From contig JAAZJF010000195.1 in assembly GCA_012800475.1 (NCBI GenBank), positions 1 to 22,170 on the forward strand: a stretch of DNA of 22,170 bases. The letters are read 5' to 3'. Origin of the DNA: Gammaproteobacteria bacterium. GTDB taxonomy: Bacteria; Pseudomonadota; Gammaproteobacteria; Pseudomonadales; Pseudomonadaceae. The position numbers were made by a program, and so were the translations under genes. How positions within the stretch are numbered: the stretch's first letter is position 1; each line of letters opens with the position of its first letter. The notes under the pieces were generated by a model. It did not search any database. It saw only the letters and a program-made list of their open reading frames with translations, and was not told the DNA's origin. This document shows, piece by piece, positions 1 to 8,215 of the stretch.

Positions 1-95
1 CCGGCAATAATTGCATATTCAATAGCTGAAGCACCATCTTCACGCTTGAAGAAAGAGCTAACTTTAAGTTTTAGATGGATAAGTTTGGCAAGCAT
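1..95 (-). CDS. flp: Flp-type class IVb prepilin, N-terminal part (runs off the window)
   Basis: This is the major pilin of the Tad (type IVb) pilus. It is cleaved at the inner membrane and assembled into the fibre. Thirty-one codons are visible on the minus strand from the ATG at 93-95. A short basic leader ends in K-R-E-D-G and is followed by A-S-A-I-E-Y-A-I-I-A. That gives the class IVb cleavage site after Gly, with Glu at +5 and Tyr at +6 of the mature protein, the Flp signature. An AAGGAAA ribosome-binding site lies at 101-107. The gene diverges from rcpC, as in P. aeruginosa. The C-terminus is outside the window, so the length (usually 50-75 residues) cannot be checked. The assignment is secure from the leader motif and the context. 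Confidence 0.93.
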   Translation of the reverse strand, partial: MLAKLIHLKLKVSSFFKREDGASAIEYAIIA

Positions 96-131
96 GATTG
101 TTTCCTTTTCAGTTTGTTTAAATATGCTATT

Positions 132-160
132 ATAATAAACATTGACGCTTCAAGTGTCTA
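132..160 (-). promoter_or_regulatory. Putative sigma70-type promoter of flp
   Basis: Read on the minus strand, TAGACA (160-155) and TATTAT (137-132) are separated by 17 bp and lie about 40 bp upstream of the flp start codon. They match the -35 and -10 consensus well. This is a prediction from sequence only; the region is AT-rich, so chance matches are possible. Confidence 0.45.
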
Positions 161-170
161 TATATATTAA
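142..170 (+). promoter_or_regulatory. Putative promoter of the rcpC-tadD operon with an overlapping palindrome
   Basis: TTGACG (142-147) and TATTAA (165-170) are 17 bp apart and face rcpC, which would give a leader of about 150 nt. The -35 element overlaps an imperfect palindrome at 144-158 (GAC-n-CTT-c-AAG-n-GTC, six of seven pairs). The same palindrome reaches the -35 element of the opposing flp promoter, so one bound protein could control both directions. The regulator is unknown. PprB controls the equivalent genes in P. aeruginosa, but no pprB gene is seen here. Confidence 0.4.
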
Positions 171-329
171 GTAATAGTTATAAGTACATGCTACATTAAG
201 TGATTATAAGTATTCATTACCTAGCTAGAGCATGGTACCATTCAACGCTTAATTAGTAGTGCCTGATTTTAATCATGAGCACAACACATATTTCACTAAC
301 ATAAAAACTATGGCTAAGGAGAGCGACAC

Positions 330-1319
330 ATGAGTAGTCGTTTAACCATGATCTTGGCAGTTGCTTTGTTTTTTGCTGCTATTGCTGCCGGGTACTGGGG
401 GTTGGTCATCAGTCGACCTGCTGAAGTACCTGCGCAAGAGCAACTGAACCAAGCATCGACCGATCTTCAGTCCGAACTGCTGGCTAACATTGAAAAAAAT
501 GAAGCATTGGCTGGACTTTTAGGCGACACAGTCGAAGATGTACAGCGTACGCCCGTTGTTGTGCTCGCACGTGAAGTGAAAGCCATGGCGAAGATTCAAG
601 AAGATGATCTTGTTGAAGAAATGCTTAGAATTGCACCACCTGGCAGTTACACCAGTGCAGCACCCTTAGTGGGGTCTGTAGTATGGCGCGATCTTGCGGC
701 CGGTACGGTGCTCAATGAAGCAAGCTTTGCAATGGGTGGTCCGCTAGGGCGCATGATTAAGCCCAACGAACGCGCTTTTGCTATTGATGTGGACGAAGTA
801 ACTTCAGCTGGTGGGCACTTGCAGCCTGGTGATTATGTTGATGTGTTGTTGTTCTTGCGTGATGACGAGCGTAATAGTGATCGGACAGCGCAAGTTGTAG
901 TGCCGGCGTTACGTGTTTTGAGTATGGGGCCTACTTTAGGTGCCTCTACCCAGGGCGAGCCACAAACTTTGCCTGAAGTTGTTGATGATGAAAACGCACC
1001 ACGCTCACGTAATGCGCAGGTAGCACGTACCGTTGTGTTAGCCATTCCGGAAAGTTTAATAACGCGATTTATGTTGGCCACCCAAGTAGGCACCTTGCGT
1101 TTAGCGGTTCGCAGTGTGGATGAAAAGCTGTTGGCTGCTTATCAAGCGGGTGAGGAATCCAGCGTAGAAATTGAAGAAATTAAACGTCAACTGTTTCAGT
1201 TTGAAAAGTTAGCGATTAAAGAGGCTAAGCGTCCACAACCTGGATTAGTCGCTCCGCGCCCACGCCCGGTGAGTATTCCTGTATACAGTGGCGCGTCAAT
1301 CACCCGTCAAAACCCCTGA
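330..1319 (+). CDS. rcpC: Tad pilus assembly protein RcpC/CpaB (SAF domain)
   Basis: RcpC/CpaB is a periplasmic, inner-membrane-anchored Tad component thought to work with the RcpA secretin. The 329-residue product begins with an N-terminal hydrophobic anchor (about residues 5-27). A SAF-type domain spans about residues 75-131, opening with P-V-V-V-L-A-R and including the P-P-G-S-Y segment. The RcpC C-terminal module follows, then a basic, proline-rich tail. AAGGAG at 316-321 lies 8 nt upstream of the ATG and supports this start. It is the first gene of an operon continuing into rcpA 18 bp downstream, and it is divergent from flp. Length and neighbours fit the family. Confidence 0.93.
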   Translation: MSSRLTMILAVALFFAAIAAGYWGLVISRPAEVPAQEQLNQASTDLQSELLANIEKNEALAGLLGDTVEDVQRTPVVVLAREVKAMAKIQEDDLVEEMLRIAPPGSYTSAAPLVGSVVWRDLAAGTVLNEASFAMGGPLGRMIKPNERAFAIDVDEVTSAGGHLQPGDYVDVLLFLRDDERNSDRTAQVVVPALRVLSMGPTLGASTQGEPQTLPEVVDDENAPRSRNAQVARTVVLAIPESLITRFMLATQVGTLRLAVRSVDEKLLAAYQAGEESSVEIEEIKRQLFQFEKLAIKEAKRPQPGLVAPRPRPVSIPVYSGASITRQNP

Positions 1320-1337
1320 ATCGCAAGGTAGCAGATC

Positions 1338-2573
1338 ATGAAGTTTAAGATTAACCATCATCTAGGCTGCGGACTTATACTTGCAGCGCTCAGTTTGCTG
1401 GTATCCCCAGCCCTTTCTGCAGCTTCAGCTTGCTCCTCTTTAGAGCCCGCTGCTGCTGTATTGGAGTTACGCCAAGGCGTGCACCAGGAGTTTCATTTAC
1501 CAGTGCCGATTCGTCGTCTTGCGGTGGGTAACCCAGAGATGGCTGATGTCAAAGTGACAGGTCGCAATAGTTTTCTGGTATTAGGTTTAGCCAGCGGCGT
1601 CACCAATTTGAGCGTATGGACGCAATGTTCCAAAGAACCGCGTCAAAGTATGGTCTTTATTGAAGGTGATGCAGCCACTGCTTTAACAAAGCCTGTGGTC
1701 ACTGGTACCCAGGCGCTACAGCCTTTGCCAAGCCAGGTGCAAACTGATATTCGTTTTGTTGAAGTCAATCGCACTAAGCTGAAAAATATTGGCGTATCGC
1801 TTTACGGTAAAGGCTCTAACGGTAAGGTGATTACTAGCCCTGGTAGCGCAATTATTGAGGCAGCGACAGGTTCGCTGCTAGGCTCGAGCGTTTTAGGTGA
1901 TGGTTTTAACATCGCTTGGGGCGGCGGTAGTAAAAAATATTTAGGTGCGCTCAATGCTCTTGAAACCAGTGGTTTTGCTTACACTTTAGCTCAACCGAGT
2001 TTAGTGGCATTAAGTGGTCAAACTGCGAGCTTTCTAGCCGGTGGTGAGTTTCCTATTCCAGTGCCTTCAGGTAGCAGTGATTCAATTTCGATTGAATATA
2101 AGCCTTATGGTATCAAGCTGAATTTAACGCCCACTATTATTGATAAAAACCGTATTCACCTTAAAGTCGCTCCTGAAGTGAGTGAAATTGATATGAATAA
2201 CGGTATTACTATCAATGAGATTTTAGTGCCGTCATTTACTGTGCGTCGCACGGATACCAGTATTTCCTTAGCCGATGGCGAAAGCTTTGTGATCAGTGGT
2301 CTGATGAGCACACGCAATAGAGCTGTAGTGAATAAACTACCCGGTCTGGGTGATATTCCAATTCTGGGTGCGTTCTTTCGCAATACAGAAAACAGTACTG
2401 AAGAGCGTGAGTTGTTAATGATTGTCACGCCGCATTTGGTGAATCCTTTAGCTGCCGATGCAAATCTGCCTGAGATGCCAGGTGAGAAACTGCGTGAATA
2501 TGATCCTTCAGCATTTGAAATGTTGTTGCTTGAAAATGGCAGTTTCGACCGCCGTAACGGATTGTCACGGTGA
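1338..2573 (+). CDS. rcpA: Tad secretin RcpA/CpaC
   Basis: RcpA forms the outer-membrane channel through which the Flp pilus emerges. The 411-residue product has a signal peptide (basic start, hydrophobic core, Ala-rich cleavage region around residues 25-30). The N-terminal secretin domain typical of CpaC follows (about 35-110, with G-N-P-E-M-A-D-V). The C-terminal secretin domain runs from about 150 to 375, including the signature L-P-G-L-G-D-I-P-I-L-G-A-F-F starting near residue 334. The E-R-E-L-L-M-I-V-T-P-H-L-V ending is typical of secretins. The stop codon sits inside the ribosome-binding site of tadZ, so translation of the two is probably coupled. Confidence 0.95.
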   Translation: MKFKINHHLGCGLILAALSLLVSPALSAASACSSLEPAAAVLELRQGVHQEFHLPVPIRRLAVGNPEMADVKVTGRNSFLVLGLASGVTNLSVWTQCSKEPRQSMVFIEGDAATALTKPVVTGTQALQPLPSQVQTDIRFVEVNRTKLKNIGVSLYGKGSNGKVITSPGSAIIEAATGSLLGSSVLGDGFNIAWGGGSKKYLGALNALETSGFAYTLAQPSLVALSGQTASFLAGGEFPIPVPSGSSDSISIEYKPYGIKLNLTPTIIDKNRIHLKVAPEVSEIDMNNGITINEILVPSFTVRRTDTSISLADGESFVISGLMSTRNRAVVNKLPGLGDIPILGAFFRNTENSTEERELLMIVTPHLVNPLAADANLPEMPGEKLREYDPSAFEMLLLENGSFDRRNGLSR

Positions 2574-2583
2574 GGATGTAAAA

Positions 2584-3759
2584 ATGATGGAACAAACTTT
2601 TCTTGCTTGTGTTGCAGATGATGAAGATATCAATTGGCTGCAAAGTAGCATGTCTACTATGGGCCACGTATTACGTACACCGCAAAACCTTGACTCAGTT
2701 ATTGGTTTAATTGAGGCCACAGGTGCGACACTTGTTTTTGTAAATATTGATCGCTCAAACTTAATGAGCCAGTGCGCTTTAATTGAAAGCCTACTTGAAG
2801 CACGCCCGTTAACTGCAGTGATTGTTGTGGGCGATGGTTTTGACAATGAATTAGTGATTGCCGCGATGCGTGCCGGTGCCCGTGATTTTATTACCTACGG
2901 GCAGCGCAGTAGTGAGGTGCTAGGTTTAGTACGTCGCATCACTGATCGTCTACCGCAGCTACCTTCACGCCGAGAGCGCGGTGAGTTAAGCGTTATTTAT
3001 GGTAATCAGCCGGATGCTGATGCTGCATTTGTGGCTGTGCATTTAGCTTTATTGATGCAAAAGCAAGGCGATCGGGTGCTACTGGTGGATTTGGGCGTGC
3101 CCAATGGCGAGAGTCTCGATGTTTTAGGCTTGGAAGTCAGCTTCACTTTTGATGATGCGATGCGTAATTTACGTCGCATTGACCGCAGTTTGATTGATAA
3201 CGCTTTTCTTGTGCATGAAACGGGCTTAACTGTATTACCTGCAGGTGAATCGGGTGCCGGTTTAGCGCAGTGCAACTCATCTGAGTTGTTCTTATTGATG
3301 TCTGCACTACGCCAGAACTTTGACAAAGTGATTGTCAATATTTGTGGTCAAGAGGATTGCGAGTCTTTACGCACTTTAGTAGGTTTTGCCGATGAGGTGA
3401 ATTGGTATTCAAATACCAGCGTATCGGCCTGTCGTCGTAACTTAGATCTGTTAGCCCATTGGCGTGACAGTGGTATTAAACTGGATAAAGCCTGTTTAAT
3501 TGTTGATCGCTATTCCAATCAGGTTGCACCTGATGCGCGCAGCTTGAGCAGAACTTTTGAAATGCGTCTGCGCGGTACGCTGTCACATCAGCCAGAGTTA
3601 CGTTTAAGGTCAATTAACCAAGGTAAGTCAGTGTTTGTATTGGCGCCTAGGGATGTTTTAAGTAAAGATCTTATAGGACTAGTTAAGGCGCAGCAAAGTA
3701 CAGCAACAGCCTCTTTGCCTTCACGTTTGTTTACTCGTTTACTGGAGTCAACTAAGTGA
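2584..3759 (+). CDS. tadZ: Tad pilus localisation protein TadZ/CpaE
   Basis: TadZ is a MinD/ParA-like protein that places the Tad machine at the cell pole. The start chosen is the ATG at 2584, with GAGGA at 2572-2576 upstream; the frame is open further upstream but overlaps rcpA. The product is 391 residues. A receiver-like N-terminal domain (about 1-135) includes V-F-V-N-I-D and A-G-A-R-D-F-I near its end. A MinD-like domain follows, with V-L-L-V-D-L-G near residue 170. The Walker A loop is not recognisable: the expected Lys-Gly-Gly stretch reads Y-G-N-Q-P-D-A-D, with no lysine. Degenerate P-loops occur in this family, so ATP hydrolysis should not be assumed. It overlaps tadA by 4 bp. Confidence 0.9.
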   Translation: MMEQTFLACVADDEDINWLQSSMSTMGHVLRTPQNLDSVIGLIEATGATLVFVNIDRSNLMSQCALIESLLEARPLTAVIVVGDGFDNELVIAAMRAGARDFITYGQRSSEVLGLVRRITDRLPQLPSRRERGELSVIYGNQPDADAAFVAVHLALLMQKQGDRVLLVDLGVPNGESLDVLGLEVSFTFDDAMRNLRRIDRSLIDNAFLVHETGLTVLPAGESGAGLAQCNSSELFLLMSALRQNFDKVIVNICGQEDCESLRTLVGFADEVNWYSNTSVSACRRNLDLLAHWRDSGIKLDKACLIVDRYSNQVAPDARSLSRTFEMRLRGTLSHQPELRLRSINQGKSVFVLAPRDVLSKDLIGLVKAQQSTATASLPSRLFTRLLESTK

Positions 3760-5069
3760 ATCGTAAATCAGTTGCTCCATACACCTCGACTGTGGATAAA
3801 GACCTAAAATCTTTATTGCATCGATTTATTATTGATGCACTTGAAGACGATAAAGATAACCTGTTGGAAGGTCCGCGTAATCAGCTCTCGCATTTTGTCG
3901 GCGATAAAGTTCACGATTATACGCGCCGCAGACAAATGGCCATATCACGCTATGAAGTCGATCGCTTAACCGAAGAGCTGGTGGATGAGCTGACCGGCTT
4001 TGGTCCGTTGGAAGTCTTACTGCGTGACCCGACAGTGTCTGAAATCTTAGTGAACGGTCCGCACCACATCTTTATTGAGCGTCAAGGTGTGTTGCACCAG
4101 AGCGAATTGCGCTTTATGGATGACAATCACCTGCTGCGTGTGATTCAGCGCATTCTTGCGCCGATGGGACGCCGCCTGGATGAATCATCGCCGATGGTGG
4201 ATGCGCGTATGCCCGATGGTAGTCGTATCAACGCAGTGATTCCTCCGGTCGCGCTGGATGGTCCGTGTTTATCTGTGCGCAAGTTCAGTAAAGATATGCT
4301 CAGCAGTCACGACCTAATCGCTGCACGTTCTATTGACCACAAGATCCTCGAGTTCTTTCATTTGATGGTCAGTAAACGCTGCAACGTGCTGATTAGCGGC
4401 GGTACGGGTACGGGTAAAACTACGATGCTGAATATGCTCAGTCAGCTCATCAGTGATCGCGAGCGTATTGTGACCATTGAAGATACGGCTGAGTTACAAC
4501 TTAAGCATGATCATGTGGTACGCCTGGAAACACGTCCGCCTAACGCAGACGGCCATGGTGAAGTGACAGCGCGTGATTTGGTACGAAATGCGCTGCGTAT
4601 GCGTCCAGATCGCTTAATTCTCGGTGAGATACGCGGCATTGAGGTCCTCGACGTACTGACTGCGATGAATACAGGTCACGATGGTTCTATGAGTACTGTG
4701 CATGCCAATACCGCAGCTGATGCACTCTTGCGTCTTGAGACCTTAGTGGGCTTTTCGGGCTTGCGTATTCAAACCGGTACATTGCGACAAACCATACGTT
4801 CGGCTGTGGATGTGGTGATTCAGTTGACACGGACTTCTGATGGTCGACGTTGCGTCGCAGAAATACTCGAGGTGGTGGGTTTACGTGATGATAATTATGT
4901 CACCAATACATTATTTCGTGCTGAAACGGGTGTGCAAGGTGGCTTTATACGTGAAGCCAATAGTATGGCCGGTGAGAAGCTGCGTCATGAGACGTTACGC
5001 GGCTCAGTAGGTGGTGCAGCGTCGAGTAGCGGTGCACCCTTGAGTCGTACTAGCCATTACCATGGATGA
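3756..5069 (+). CDS. tadA: Tad pilus assembly/retraction ATPase TadA (CpaF family)
   Basis: TadA is the cytoplasmic hexameric secretion ATPase that powers Flp pilus assembly. Translation starts at a GTG that overlaps the tadZ stop (GTGA), with GGAG at 3744-3747 upstream. The 437-residue product shows the N-terminal CpaF region (F-G-P-L-E near residue 82, and S-E-I-L-V-N-G). Walker A is G-G-T-G-T-G-K-T-T at 215-223. An Asp box (T-I-E-D-T-A-E-L) lies near 240 and Walker B (L-I-L-G-E-I-R-G) near 287-294. The His box is G-H-D-G-S-M-S-T-V-H-A-N near 307-318. All motifs needed for activity are intact. The last 40 or so residues are Ser/Gly-rich and less conserved. Confidence 0.96.
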   Translation: MNRKSVAPYTSTVDKDLKSLLHRFIIDALEDDKDNLLEGPRNQLSHFVGDKVHDYTRRRQMAISRYEVDRLTEELVDELTGFGPLEVLLRDPTVSEILVNGPHHIFIERQGVLHQSELRFMDDNHLLRVIQRILAPMGRRLDESSPMVDARMPDGSRINAVIPPVALDGPCLSVRKFSKDMLSSHDLIAARSIDHKILEFFHLMVSKRCNVLISGGTGTGKTTMLNMLSQLISDRERIVTIEDTAELQLKHDHVVRLETRPPNADGHGEVTARDLVRNALRMRPDRLILGEIRGIEVLDVLTAMNTGHDGSMSTVHANTAADALLRLETLVGFSGLRIQTGTLRQTIRSAVDVVIQLTRTSDGRRCVAEILEVVGLRDDNYVTNTLFRAETGVQGGFIREANSMAGEKLRHETLRGSVGGAASSSGAPLSRTSHYHG

Positions 5070-5081
5070 AGGTGACTTGGG

Positions 5082-5954
5082 ATGATTAATATACCCGTTG
5101 TTTTTTCGGTACTGTTACTGGTTGCAAGTGTGGTTTTTTTGCAACGCAGTCGACGTGCGGGTGCTTCTGAAAAGGTTCTTGGGCGTCTGAGCAGCGATTT
5201 TATCAGTACGGATAAAATTAATTTTGGCGCAGTGCAGCGTGAGCTTGTAAGAACAGGTATTCACTTGGACTTTTGGCGTGTGATGCTGCTGGTTGGGATA
5301 TGGTTAGTGCTGCTTGTCATCGTGTTGTGGAGTGCAGGTGTACTTGCGTTTATCGTGACAGCAATTGCCAGTGTTGTGCTGCTAAGGTTTTACTTGTTGG
5401 TACGTTTGCGACGTCGCTTGCAACGCATGATTGTGCAATTGCCGCAATTGTTGGACCATATTATTCGCAGCTTAAAGTCGGGCCGTACCTTAGGTGATGG
5501 CTTTCTTTTAGCGATTGATAACTGCCAGCAGCCATTACATGGTGCGTTATTGCGTACGCGCAATAGCATCCAGCGGGGCATGCCGTTATCGGATGCTGTG
5601 GATGACTTCGCTGCGTTATATGAGCAAGAAGAGTTTCATATCTTGGCGCTCTCAATGTCGGTGAACCAGCGTTACGGTGGTAATGCGAGTGAGGTTTTAG
5701 AGAATCTGATCCGTCTGATTCGCGACCGCGATCAAGCATCGCGTCAATTGCGGGCGATGACAGGTGAAACACGGATGAGCGCATTGGTTTTAGGTGGTTT
5801 ACCCATAGCCATGGCTGGCTATCTGTTTTTGAGCAGTCCAGACTTACTCTTGGGCATGTGGGAGCAAACTTCAGGTCAGTTAGTCTTGCTCTTTGCTTTT
5901 GCTTTGCAGTTGATCGGTAGCTTTTTGCTCTGGCGTATGATGAGGAGTATCTAA
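5082..5954 (+). CDS. tadB: Tad inner-membrane platform protein TadB
   Basis: TadB is one of two GspF-like membrane proteins that form the platform on which TadA acts. The 290-residue product has an N-terminal membrane segment (about 5-20) and a central hydrophobic pair (about 67-105). The cytoplasmic T2SSF domain (about 120-245) contains L-P-Q-L-L-D-H-I-I-R-S-L-K-S-G and G-N-A-S-E-V-L-E. Two C-terminal membrane segments follow. A purine-rich AAGGTGA precedes the ATG. It lies 12 bp after tadA and 2 bp before tadC, in one operon. Confidence 0.94.
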   Translation: MINIPVVFSVLLLVASVVFLQRSRRAGASEKVLGRLSSDFISTDKINFGAVQRELVRTGIHLDFWRVMLLVGIWLVLLVIVLWSAGVLAFIVTAIASVVLLRFYLLVRLRRRLQRMIVQLPQLLDHIIRSLKSGRTLGDGFLLAIDNCQQPLHGALLRTRNSIQRGMPLSDAVDDFAALYEQEEFHILALSMSVNQRYGGNASEVLENLIRLIRDRDQASRQLRAMTGETRMSALVLGGLPIAMAGYLFLSSPDLLLGMWEQTSGQLVLLFAFALQLIGSFLLWRMMRSI

Positions 5955-5956
5955 GC

Positions 5957-6847
5957 ATGAATGCATTAATACTATCGTCTTTATTACTGTTAACAGCAGC
6001 TACTTTATTATTTAGCTTAGTGATTCGTCGCTACGTTGCAATACGTAATGTGGTGGGGCGCTTAGGTGGTCAAGATCAGAGTAATGTATTAGATACATTC
6101 AGTAACAGTGTGGTTAGCGCGAACACTAAACTATTTGATAGTGAAGTGATTCAACTTCTCAATCAATTAGGTTGGCGTAAAGCGCGGCATCGTATGGCGT
6201 TTTTTGCTTTGCAGATTGGCTTACCACTGATATTAGCCTTGCTTGTATTGATGTTGCAGTCTGTGGGTGCTGAAAGCTCTGATTCTGACGACAGTATGTT
6301 TTGGCTGATGCTACTTTTGGTGCTAGGTATAGGTTATTTGATACCCAAGCGTATTCTAGTGAAATCAGCAAAAGCACGCCAACAGCGCTTAGCAGTAGAA
6401 GTATCAACGATGATTCCTTTGCTGCGTATGTTATTTGAAGTGGGTATGACTGTTGAGCAATCATTACGTGTTTTAGTCAATGGTGGTGAAAAAATACTGC
6501 CTGAATTGACTATAGAGTTGCAGCATATTTTGTTGCGTGTCGATGCCGGTCTTGAACTCGGCGAAGAGTTGCGCCATACCGCTTTCATGATGCAAGTTGA
6601 TGAGTTGACTGATACTTTCACCATCCTTGAACAGCTGATACATCAAGGGGGTGGTGGTATGAGCTCCCTATTATCACTGAAGGAATTAATCGATGACAGA
6701 CGCATGACCACCCTGCAAGAACGGGTGTCTAAAATGTCTGCCAAGATGTCCATAGTCATGATGGTTTTTCTTTTCCCGGCACTGCTGATTATTTTAGCGG
6801 GACCTGGTTTTATTGCGATTATCCAAGCTTTAGGAGATATGGGATGA
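5957..6847 (+). CDS. tadC: Tad inner-membrane platform protein TadC
   Basis: TadC is the second GspF-family platform protein and is expected to pair with TadB. The 296-residue product has an N-terminal membrane segment (about 3-23) and a central hydrophobic pair (about 75-132). The T2SSF domain (about 150-270) includes L-L-R-M-L-F-E-V-G-M-T-V-E-Q. A last membrane segment is rich in Leu, Ile and Pro. GAGGAG at 5942-5947 sits 9 nt before the ATG, inside the end of tadB. The stop overlaps the tadD start (ATGA), a sign of coupled translation. Confidence 0.94.
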   Translation: MNALILSSLLLLTAATLLFSLVIRRYVAIRNVVGRLGGQDQSNVLDTFSNSVVSANTKLFDSEVIQLLNQLGWRKARHRMAFFALQIGLPLILALLVLMLQSVGAESSDSDDSMFWLMLLLVLGIGYLIPKRILVKSAKARQQRLAVEVSTMIPLLRMLFEVGMTVEQSLRVLVNGGEKILPELTIELQHILLRVDAGLELGEELRHTAFMMQVDELTDTFTILEQLIHQGGGGMSSLLSLKELIDDRRMTTLQERVSKMSAKMSIVMMVFLFPALLIILAGPGFIAIIQALGDMG

Positions 6848-7902
6848 AACATATCCTAGTGATGATGTTACTTGCGGTTACTTTAGTGGGTTGTGCTGCA
6901 GATCCTGCATCACCTTGGTTGGTACAGCGCGAAAGTAGTAAGCCTAGAAGTTGTGAACCTTTGACCAGTGATCAAGAACTGGTGCTGGGTTTATCACAAG
7001 AAATGGCTAGCTCAGGTCGCTTACATGCTGCTTTAGCAAACCTTGAGCGCTTACCTACAGACTTACCAGAAGCTCGTTTGCGTAAAGCACAGTTACTGCG
7101 TGTACTAGGTCGCCCTGAAGCGCAGCCACTGTATTCAGGTTTAGTGAATACATGCTTGGTAGCAGATGCGCATCACGGTTTAGGCCAAATAGCTGTTGCC
7201 GATAAAAGCTATACCCAGGCGTTACATCACTTGCGGATTGCCACCAGTTTAGCGCCCGCCAGCGATGCGATGCGTAATGATTTAGGTGTGACTTACTTAA
7301 ATATGCAGCGCTTATCAGAGGCTCACTTTGAGTTGATGACAGCGATGGAGCTTAATGAAGCCGATACACGCGCCACGCAGAACATGCTGACCTTATTGAT
7401 TTATCAAGATAAGTGGAATCATGCACGCGATTTAGTGACTAAGAAGAAGCTCACCACGGATCAGTTTCGTGATGCAGAAAAAAGAGCAACTGCCTTAAAA
7501 GCTGAGCATGCTGCTTTATTAGCTGCTGCTAGAAACAGTGGTCGTGTGCCGCCTTCGCGTCCTGTAGAGAAAATTCAGCCGAACAAAGCAAAAACTATAG
7601 CACCTGTGCCAGTTCAGCCTGCAGTTGTGCGTAAGCCTGTACCGGTTGCAGCAAAACCAGCAGCACGCTCTGCAGCACCAACGAGCAAAAAAACACCGGC
7701 TATAGCCCCAGCGCCAGTACGTGCTGTACAGCCAAGTACGCCTGCAAAAGTACGCCCAGTTTCAGCTCCTGCATCGTCTCGACCTGCAGCTGTAAAGCCA
7801 AGTCAGCCAGCAGCTAAAGCTGCTCCTGTTGGAGCCGTTCGTGGTGTGCAGCGCGCACCTTCTGCCGGTGTACGCTTAATTGAGCCGATTACTGGATATT
7901 AA
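6844..7902 (+). CDS. tadD: Tad lipoprotein TadD with TPR repeats and a long Pro/Ala-rich tail
   Basis: TadD is a TPR lipoprotein needed for Tad pilus biogenesis, probably as a secretin pilotin or assembly factor. The 352-residue product has a lipoprotein signal with lipobox L-V-G-C (Cys17). TPR-like helices cover about residues 105-190 (for example Y-T-Q-A-L-H-H-L-R-I-A-T-S-L-A-P). From about residue 233 to 345 the sequence is low-complexity and dominated by Pro, Ala, Val and Lys, which makes the protein longer than a minimal TadD. The tail is probably disordered and could span the periplasm or bind peptidoglycan; that role is inference. AGGAGAT at about 6831-6837 supports the start, which overlaps tadC. 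Confidence 0.9.
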   Translation: MKHILVMMLLAVTLVGCAADPASPWLVQRESSKPRSCEPLTSDQELVLGLSQEMASSGRLHAALANLERLPTDLPEARLRKAQLLRVLGRPEAQPLYSGLVNTCLVADAHHGLGQIAVADKSYTQALHHLRIATSLAPASDAMRNDLGVTYLNMQRLSEAHFELMTAMELNEADTRATQNMLTLLIYQDKWNHARDLVTKKKLTTDQFRDAEKRATALKAEHAALLAAARNSGRVPPSRPVEKIQPNKAKTIAPVPVQPAVVRKPVPVAAKPAARSAAPTSKKTPAIAPAPVRAVQPSTPAKVRPVSAPASSRPAAVKPSQPAAKAAPVGAVRGVQRAPSAGVRLIEPITGY

Positions 7903-7933
7903 TCGCTTAGTATATTGACATGGGAGTTATGTA

Positions 7934-8206
7934 ATGAAAATAAAGATACTTTTTTCAGCTGTTTTATTTTGTTTGCTCAGTACTCAAACTTTTGCCAGAT
8001 CTGATCAAGCATTAGTTTCAGACAGCCCAAAACTGCAAGCAGAGCGCTGGTTGCAGTTACAGCGTGAAGGTACGCAGAAGTCGAAGTTTACTCAAACAGC
8101 CACGCCCGCCGAACGTGAATTGGCGATGCAGCGTTTATTAGAAAGTTATAAGCACCCGATCCCTGAGTACTACGGCGAAGAAGATGGCGGTAAATTTAAG
8201 CGCTGA
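7934..8206 (+). CDS. Small exported Tad-locus protein, DUF3613-like
   Basis: This 90-residue product has a clear Sec signal peptide (M-K-I-K-I start, hydrophobic core, cleavage after T-F-A near residue 21). The mature part carries W-L-Q-L-Q-R-E-G, T-A-T-P-A-E-R-E-L-A-M-Q-R and H-P-I-P-E-Y. That pattern is recalled from DUF3613 proteins, which sit just downstream of tadD in pseudomonads (PA4298 position). GGGAG at 7922-7926 precedes the ATG by 7 nt. No biochemical function is known to me. Its location at the end of the Tad operon suggests a periplasmic accessory role in the pilus. It ends 9 bp from the convergent prepilin peptidase gene. Confidence 0.8.
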   Translation: MKIKILFSAVLFCLLSTQTFARSDQALVSDSPKLQAERWLQLQREGTQKSKFTQTATPAERELAMQRLLESYKHPIPEYYGEEDGGKFKR

Positions 8207-8215
8207 CGGCTGACG

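Noticed and set aside
2458..2583. Upstream extension of the tadZ frame
   Set aside because: It overlaps the end of rcpA. The ATG at 2584 has a good ribosome-binding site and begins at the family N-terminus.
5461..5958. 165-codon open frame antisense to tadB
   Set aside because: It lies wholly within a well-supported gene, has no ribosome-binding site, and its composition is that of a reverse-frame shadow.
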